Part shown: positions 4,692 through 7,723 of the stretch, piece after piece
How the letters are laid out: the number at the start of each line of letters is the position of its first letter
Numbering within the stretch: position 1 is the first letter of the stretch
From: Bacteroidales bacterium
GTDB taxonomy: Bacteria; Bacteroidota; Bacteroidia; Bacteroidales; Muribaculaceae
NCBI GenBank assembly: GCA_004555955.1
Contig: SFJG01000096.1
Span: 1 to 7,723, forward strand
Length of the DNA stretch: 7,723 nt
Direction of reading: 5' to 3'
Position numbers and translations under genes: made by a program
Notes under the pieces: generated by a model
Database searches by the model: none
What the model was told of the DNA's origin: nothing
What the model saw: the letters and a program-made list of their open reading frames with translations, nothing else

Positions 4692-5532
4692 CGTCAAGTG
4701 GATCAAGATAACGACCGACATTTTCGATGATGAAAAAATACTCATGATTGAAAGCCTTCCTTCAGCTGACAGCATTATCGTTATTTGGTTTAAGTTGCTT
4801 ACATTCGCAGGAAAACAGAATAATGACGGCGTTTTCATCATGAATAACAGAATAGCCTACACTGATGAAATGCTCGCTTCGATATTCCGTAGAGATATAA
4901 ACACGGTAAGGCTGTCGCTTAAAACGTTCGAAGATTTCGGGATGATAGACATCATTGACAATGTTATCACAATACCGAACTGGAGCAAACACCAGACGCT
5001 TGACGCATACGAAAAGAAAAAGGCGAGAGACCGCGAACGAATGGCCAGAAAAAGAGAAGAACAAAGGCTTCTCGCAGAAAAGTCGTCTAACAAGTCGCCT
5101 AACAAGTCGCCTAACAAGTCGAACGACGTCGCCATTACAGAAAGAGATAGAGAAAGAGATTTAGATAAAGAAAAAGAAAAGATACAATACAACGTCGTCG
5201 TCGACGACTACAACAGCATTTGCGCGAACCTGCCAAAGGTGACGGCATTGTCCGACGCCAGAAAAAAGGCCATCAAGGCGCGAATAAACAAATACGGCTG
5301 CGACGGTATAATGAAGGCATTCCGGAAGGCAAGCGAAAGCGATTTCCTGAACGGCACTAACGGACGGAACTGGCGTGCCAACTTCGATTGGATCATGAAG
5401 GACGCCAACATGGCGAAAATCCTCGACGGAAATTATGACAACAGAGGACAGGTTGAAGGCGGCGACTATTTCAGCCGAAACGGCATCGACGATCCGCTGA
5501 AAGACCTTGATATTGATTTCTCGGAGGGGTAA
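4684..5532 (+). CDS. DnaD-like phage replisome organizer (replication initiator), 282 aa
   Basis: The N-terminal domain (residues 3-106) starts VKWIKITTDIFDDEKI and contains DSIIVIWFKLLTFAGK and DINTVRLSLKTFEDFGMI, the winged-helix replisome-organizer domain of Firmicutes phages. A charged linker (107-168) holds the repeat NKSPNKSPNKS. The C-terminal domain (169-255, YNSICANLPKVTALSDARKK and DFLNGTNGRNWRANFDWIM, ending ILDGNYDNR) is the conserved tail found in DnaD-like initiators. It binds the phage origin and recruits the helicase loader encoded next. ATG at 4684 is preferred because AAGGTG (4672-4677) is correctly spaced; ATG at 4678 and GTG at 4675 are nearby alternatives. The linker region may contain the origin itself. 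Confidence 0.88.
   Translation: MPDVKWIKITTDIFDDEKILMIESLPSADSIIVIWFKLLTFAGKQNNDGVFIMNNRIAYTDEMLASIFRRDINTVRLSLKTFEDFGMIDIIDNVITIPNWSKHQTLDAYEKKKARDRERMARKREEQRLLAEKSSNKSPNKSPNKSNDVAITERDRERDLDKEKEKIQYNVVVDDYNSICANLPKVTALSDARKKAIKARINKYGCDGIMKAFRKASESDFLNGTNGRNWRANFDWIMKDANMAKILDGNYDNRGQVEGGDYFSRNGIDDPLKDLDIDFSEG
5080..5121 (+). repeat. 12-base tandem repeats inside the replisome organizer gene
   Basis: The unit AAGTCGCCTAAC (first copy with TCT instead of CCT) is repeated three times, followed by a half unit, from 5080 to 5121. It encodes the NKSPNKSPNKS part of the linker. Short iterons inside an initiator gene are a known form of phage origin, as in lambda gene O. Alternatively the repeat may only reflect expansion of a flexible linker. 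Confidence 0.8.
5080..5208. other. Candidate phage replication origin
   Basis: Three elements follow in order. First come the 12-base iterons (5080-5121). Next is a 45-base stretch with no C and few T on the + strand (5139-5183), which is AT-rich and purine-biased. Last is a perfect 12-base palindrome, GTCGTCGACGAC (5197-5208). The same order of iterons, purine-biased AT-rich segment and palindrome occurs in the lambda origin inside gene O. Origin function is inferred from arrangement and from location in an initiator gene; the purine run also encodes an Arg/Glu/Lys-rich linker, which could explain it. Confidence 0.45.
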
Positions 5533-5536
5533 CGAC

Positions 5537-6358
5537 ATGGACAACATTATATCAAGCCTTAACAATTCCGTGCCGAAGCCTTCCGGCGAGACCATGGGCA
5601 CCGACGGCCTGCTACACTGCGCGACGTGCGGCAAGGCCGTCGAGACGGTCGTCAATCATCCATTCATCGAAGGAAAGACAGTCAAGGTTAGGTGTATATG
5701 CGATTGCAAGATAAAAGAGATGGCAGCGGCCGAGGAAAAGGAACGACGCGACGACATCGAACGCCGGAAACGCATTTGCTTCGCAGAAACGAACATGAAG
5801 GAATGGAATTTCGCCAACGACGACGGCGAGAATGCGAAGGTGACGGCGGCAATGCGGAAATATTGCGACAGGTTCCAGACATTCAGGAAAGACGGCACCG
5901 GCATCGTGCTTTTCGGCAGCGTCGGCACAGGAAAGACGTATTTCGCGGCCTGCGTGGCAAACGAACTCATCGAACGCGGCTATAACGTCATGATGACGAA
6001 CTTCGCGCGGATCACGAACAAGATTCAGGGAATGTTCGACGGCAAAAACGAATACATCGACAGCCTGAACCGGTACGACCTTCTGATAATCGACGACCTT
6101 GGCGCGGAACGGAAATCTGAATACATGCAGGAGATGGTTTTCAACATCATTGATTCGCGTTACCGTTCAGGCCTGCCGATGATCGTGACGACGAATATGA
6201 CATGGAAGGAAATCACGACGCCGAACGAAGTCGGTTATGCCAGGATTTACGACAGGATAATTGAACGGTGCATACCGGTGCAAGTGACAGGAGCAAGCCG
6301 ACGCCGCAAATCAATGAACGAGAACATCCGTAACGAAAGAGCGAAAATTGGATTATAG
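5537..6358 (+). CDS. dnaC: DnaC-like AAA+ helicase loader, 273 aa
   Basis: ATP-dependent loader that places the replicative helicase on DNA. An N-terminal zinc-binding region has CATC (Cys28, Cys31) and CICDC (Cys53, 55, 57). The AAA+ core follows: Walker A GSVGTGKT (127-134), Walker B LLIIDDLG (182-189), sensor I TTN (218-220) and an arginine-finger region ARIYDRIIERC (235-245). Length and layout match DnaC/DnaI-type phage loaders. GGAGGGG (5523-5529) seven bases upstream fixes the ATG at 5537. It lies next to the replisome organizer; with no helicase in the window, host DnaB is the likely cargo. Confidence 0.93.
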   Translation: MDNIISSLNNSVPKPSGETMGTDGLLHCATCGKAVETVVNHPFIEGKTVKVRCICDCKIKEMAAAEEKERRDDIERRKRICFAETNMKEWNFANDDGENAKVTAAMRKYCDRFQTFRKDGTGIVLFGSVGTGKTYFAACVANELIERGYNVMMTNFARITNKIQGMFDGKNEYIDSLNRYDLLIIDDLGAERKSEYMQEMVFNIIDSRYRSGLPMIVTTNMTWKEITTPNEVGYARIYDRIIERCIPVQVTGASRRRKSMNENIRNERAKIGL

Positions 6359-6367
6359 AGGTGGTTT

Positions 6368-6985
6368 ATGAATGATGAAAGAAACGACGAATATTCAAAC
6401 CGCAACACCGGGATAAATGCCCTTGCGGCCGCAATCGTGAATCAAGCCTACGACGACATCGTCGTGAGTGGGATATATCTTGAGATGGCGAAGAAAGGAA
6501 TCGAGCAATACAAACACACGTCTGTCGGAATTTATAACGCCGAGAAGAATTACAGAGACGCCGTAAAATTCTTCGGTTCTCCGTGGCAAAGAATGCTTGC
6601 CGACATCGACGGTAAAATGTTCCTCGAAAAGGCAAAAAAAGACATTGCAGCAGGCGTGAAGGAACGGCTTACAGACTGGTATTTAACGCCGATTAAGAAG
6701 CGCAAACAGTTGATCAGAAATGCCGGAGAGGATGCCGAACGCGTACGGAGCGAAATCGAAAGGCGTATTGATCAGATCGAAGGAATGCCGGACGGAAACG
6801 ACAAGACTATCGTAAAAATGTATTTCGTTAACGGAAAGCGGATGCAGAGAATCATGCCGACTATCGGAATACCGTATGGCAACGCGAAGAAAGCAAAAAG
6901 AAAGGCGTTCACGACGTTCTTCGACATGTACCTTGACGGTATTGCAGATTATTCAATTTTTGAGATTGGAGGAAAAAATGATTGA
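6368..6985 (+). CDS. ArpU/DUF1492-like phage regulator with an extra N-terminal domain, 205 aa
   Basis: Two parts are visible. Residues 16-95 (INALAAAIVNQAYDDI, then AVKFFGSPWQRMLADIDGK) resemble a small phage protein that I recall usually being encoded alone near dnaC. Residues 106-190 look like an ArpU/DUF1492 or sigma-70 region-4-like regulator: a coiled coil (IKKRKQLIRNAGEDAERVRSEIERR), then DKTIVKMYFVNGKRMQRIMPTIGIPYGNAKKAKRKAF, a helix-turn-helix with a poorly conserved turn. Such proteins often control late genes. AGAGGTGG (6357-6364) precedes the ATG, and there is no internal start with a good site, so it appears to be a true fusion. The assignment is by recognised pattern. Confidence 0.7.
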   Translation: MNDERNDEYSNRNTGINALAAAIVNQAYDDIVVSGIYLEMAKKGIEQYKHTSVGIYNAEKNYRDAVKFFGSPWQRMLADIDGKMFLEKAKKDIAAGVKERLTDWYLTPIKKRKQLIRNAGEDAERVRSEIERRIDQIEGMPDGNDKTIVKMYFVNGKRMQRIMPTIGIPYGNAKKAKRKAFTTFFDMYLDGIADYSIFEIGGKND

Positions 6986-7400
6986 ATTCAAATACACGCT
7001 GAAGGACGGTGCATTTGCACCTGAAAAGGCTCACGCATGTGACGCAGGGTTTGACCTTCGAACGCCTGAATCATTAACAATAGAATCCGGTAAGAGCGTC
7101 GTTATTGATACCGGCATCGCCGTTGCTATCAATGACGGGTACGTCGGATTCCTGAAAAGCAAGTCAGGCCTCATGTGTAAGCACGACATCATCACCGACG
7201 GCGGCGTCATCGACGCAGGATACACCGGTACGATTGCCGTCAAGCTGACGAACAAGGGCATAACACCGTATACGTTCGAACGCGGCGACAAGATCACGCA
7301 GCTTGTTATCCTGCCGATTCCAGGCGTTGAAATGAAAAAGGTCGAAACGCTCGACGACACGGAACGTGGAGGCAACGGATTCGGAAGCACCGGGAGGTGA
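6978..7400 (+). CDS. dut: dUTP diphosphatase (trimeric dUTPase), 140 aa
   Basis: Hydrolyses dUTP to dUMP and pyrophosphate, keeping uracil out of phage DNA and supplying the dTTP precursor. All five family motifs are present in order: CDAGFDLRT (residues 21-29), SKSGLMCKH (61-69), GGVIDAGYTGTIAVKLTN (75-92) with catalytic Asp79, RGDKITQLV (102-110) and ERGGNGFGSTG (129-139). The length is typical of trimeric enzymes. GGAGG (6968-6972) precedes the ATG, which overlaps the end of the previous gene by eight bases. Some phage dUTPases also act as signalling or derepressor proteins; nothing here shows that. Confidence 0.95.
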   Translation: MIEFKYTLKDGAFAPEKAHACDAGFDLRTPESLTIESGKSVVIDTGIAVAINDGYVGFLKSKSGLMCKHDIITDGGVIDAGYTGTIAVKLTNKGITPYTFERGDKITQLVILPIPGVEMKKVETLDDTERGGNGFGSTGR

Positions 7401-7404
7401 GAGC

Positions 7405-7680
7405 ATGAAGCCAGAAGAAGCAAAAAAATATTTAAAGTTCTATGCAGGAGATGGGTTGATGAAATACGTGCTCACACCGATTAGAACGGAAGCGTTAATT
7501 TATGCAATAGACGCTCTGGAAAAGCAGATTCCGAAGAAGCCATTTCTTTTCGGCTCAAAGCCTATTTATTTATGCCCTAATTGCAATAGGGCAGAATACA
7601 TAAAGAGAAGAGACGCATTAGATACGCATTGCGGATTTTGCGGTCAGGCGATTGACTGGTGCGATAGTGAGGAGGAATAA
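7405..7680 (+). CDS. Phage zinc-ribbon protein, 91 aa
   Basis: An N-terminal helical part (KPEEAKKYLKFYAG and RTEALIYAIDALEKQIPKKP) is followed by a zinc ribbon with CPNC (Cys57, Cys60) and CGFC (Cys76, Cys79). The layout of a helix, a KKP linker and a ribbon is common in small Firmicutes phage proteins of unknown function. GGGAGGTGAG (7392-7401) just upstream supports the ATG at 7405, four bases after dut. It probably binds nucleic acid or a protein partner; no activity can be assigned. Confidence 0.8.
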   Translation: MKPEEAKKYLKFYAGDGLMKYVLTPIRTEALIYAIDALEKQIPKKPFLFGSKPIYLCPNCNRAEYIKRRDALDTHCGFCGQAIDWCDSEEE

Positions 7681-7685
7681 AAATA

Positions 7686-7723
7686 ATGGCAGTAGCTAAG
7701 AAATGCGACAGGTGCGGTAAAGA
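7686..7723 (+). CDS. Start of a small CxxC protein, cut by the window end
   Basis: GGAGG (7671-7675) lies ten bases before ATG at 7686. The twelve complete codons read MAVAKKCDRCGK, with a CxxC knuckle typical of the start of a zinc-finger or zinc-ribbon protein. The rest lies outside the window, so family and length are unknown. Confidence 0.6.
   Translation, partial: MAVAKKCDRCGK

Noticed and set aside
5161..5655. 164-residue minus-strand frame opposite the replisome organizer and dnaC.
   Set aside because: Shadow of two well-supported genes; no motif and no ribosome binding site noticed.

Overview
The window is the early, DNA-metabolism part of a temperate-type tailed phage or prophage. 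Every gene I support is on the + strand, tightly packed, often with ATGA-type or 8-base overlaps, and most have strong AAAGGAGG-like ribosome binding sites. The protein families (Rad52/Sak-type annealase, NinB-like protein, HNH-like protein, SSB, RusA, DnaD-like replisome organizer, DnaC-like loader, ArpU-like regulator, dUTPase) and their order are typical of phages of Firmicutes (Bacillota). The moderate GC content fits a gut-type Clostridia or Negativicutes host, but the host cannot be fixed from this sequence.

Layout. Positions 1-276 are non-coding or hold only the edge of a neighbouring gene. They contain two identical 10-base palindromes (26-54), a hairpin terminator (87-121) and a near-consensus sigma70/sigmaA promoter (156-184) whose spacer and -10 box lie inside a perfect 26-base palindrome. 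This promoter drives a first short block: two unrecognised acidic proteins (277-519, 542-838) and a ribbon-helix-helix protein (838-1032), closed by a terminator that overlaps the last stop codon. A 150-base regulatory gap (1033-1183) carries a second probable promoter with dyad repeats. It leads into a Cro/Xre-like repressor (1184-1375) and then four small accessory genes (43-aa protein, two-helix membrane protein, 54-aa protein, zinc-finger-like protein; 1399-2156).

Recombination block, 2149-4452: Rad52-type single-strand annealing protein, NinB-like protein, HNH-like putative nuclease, SSB (TTG start) and RusA Holliday junction resolvase. Replication block, 4449-6358: small winged-helix protein, replisome organizer with internal origin-like repeats, and DnaC-like helicase loader. 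No helicase, primase or polymerase is present here, so the phage probably recruits host DnaB. The end block, 6368-7723, has an apparent fusion of a small phage domain to an ArpU/DUF1492-like regulator, then dUTPase, a zinc-ribbon protein and the start of another CxxC protein.

Most of the coding content is an ordinary phage early region. The less ordinary parts are the palindromic early promoter, the second promoter with its repeats, the lambda-like arrangement of repeats inside the replisome organizer gene, and the fused regulator. I saw no CRISPR array, tRNA, rRNA, insertion sequence or recognisable defence system. Family assignments come from motif recognition by eye; no database search was run.
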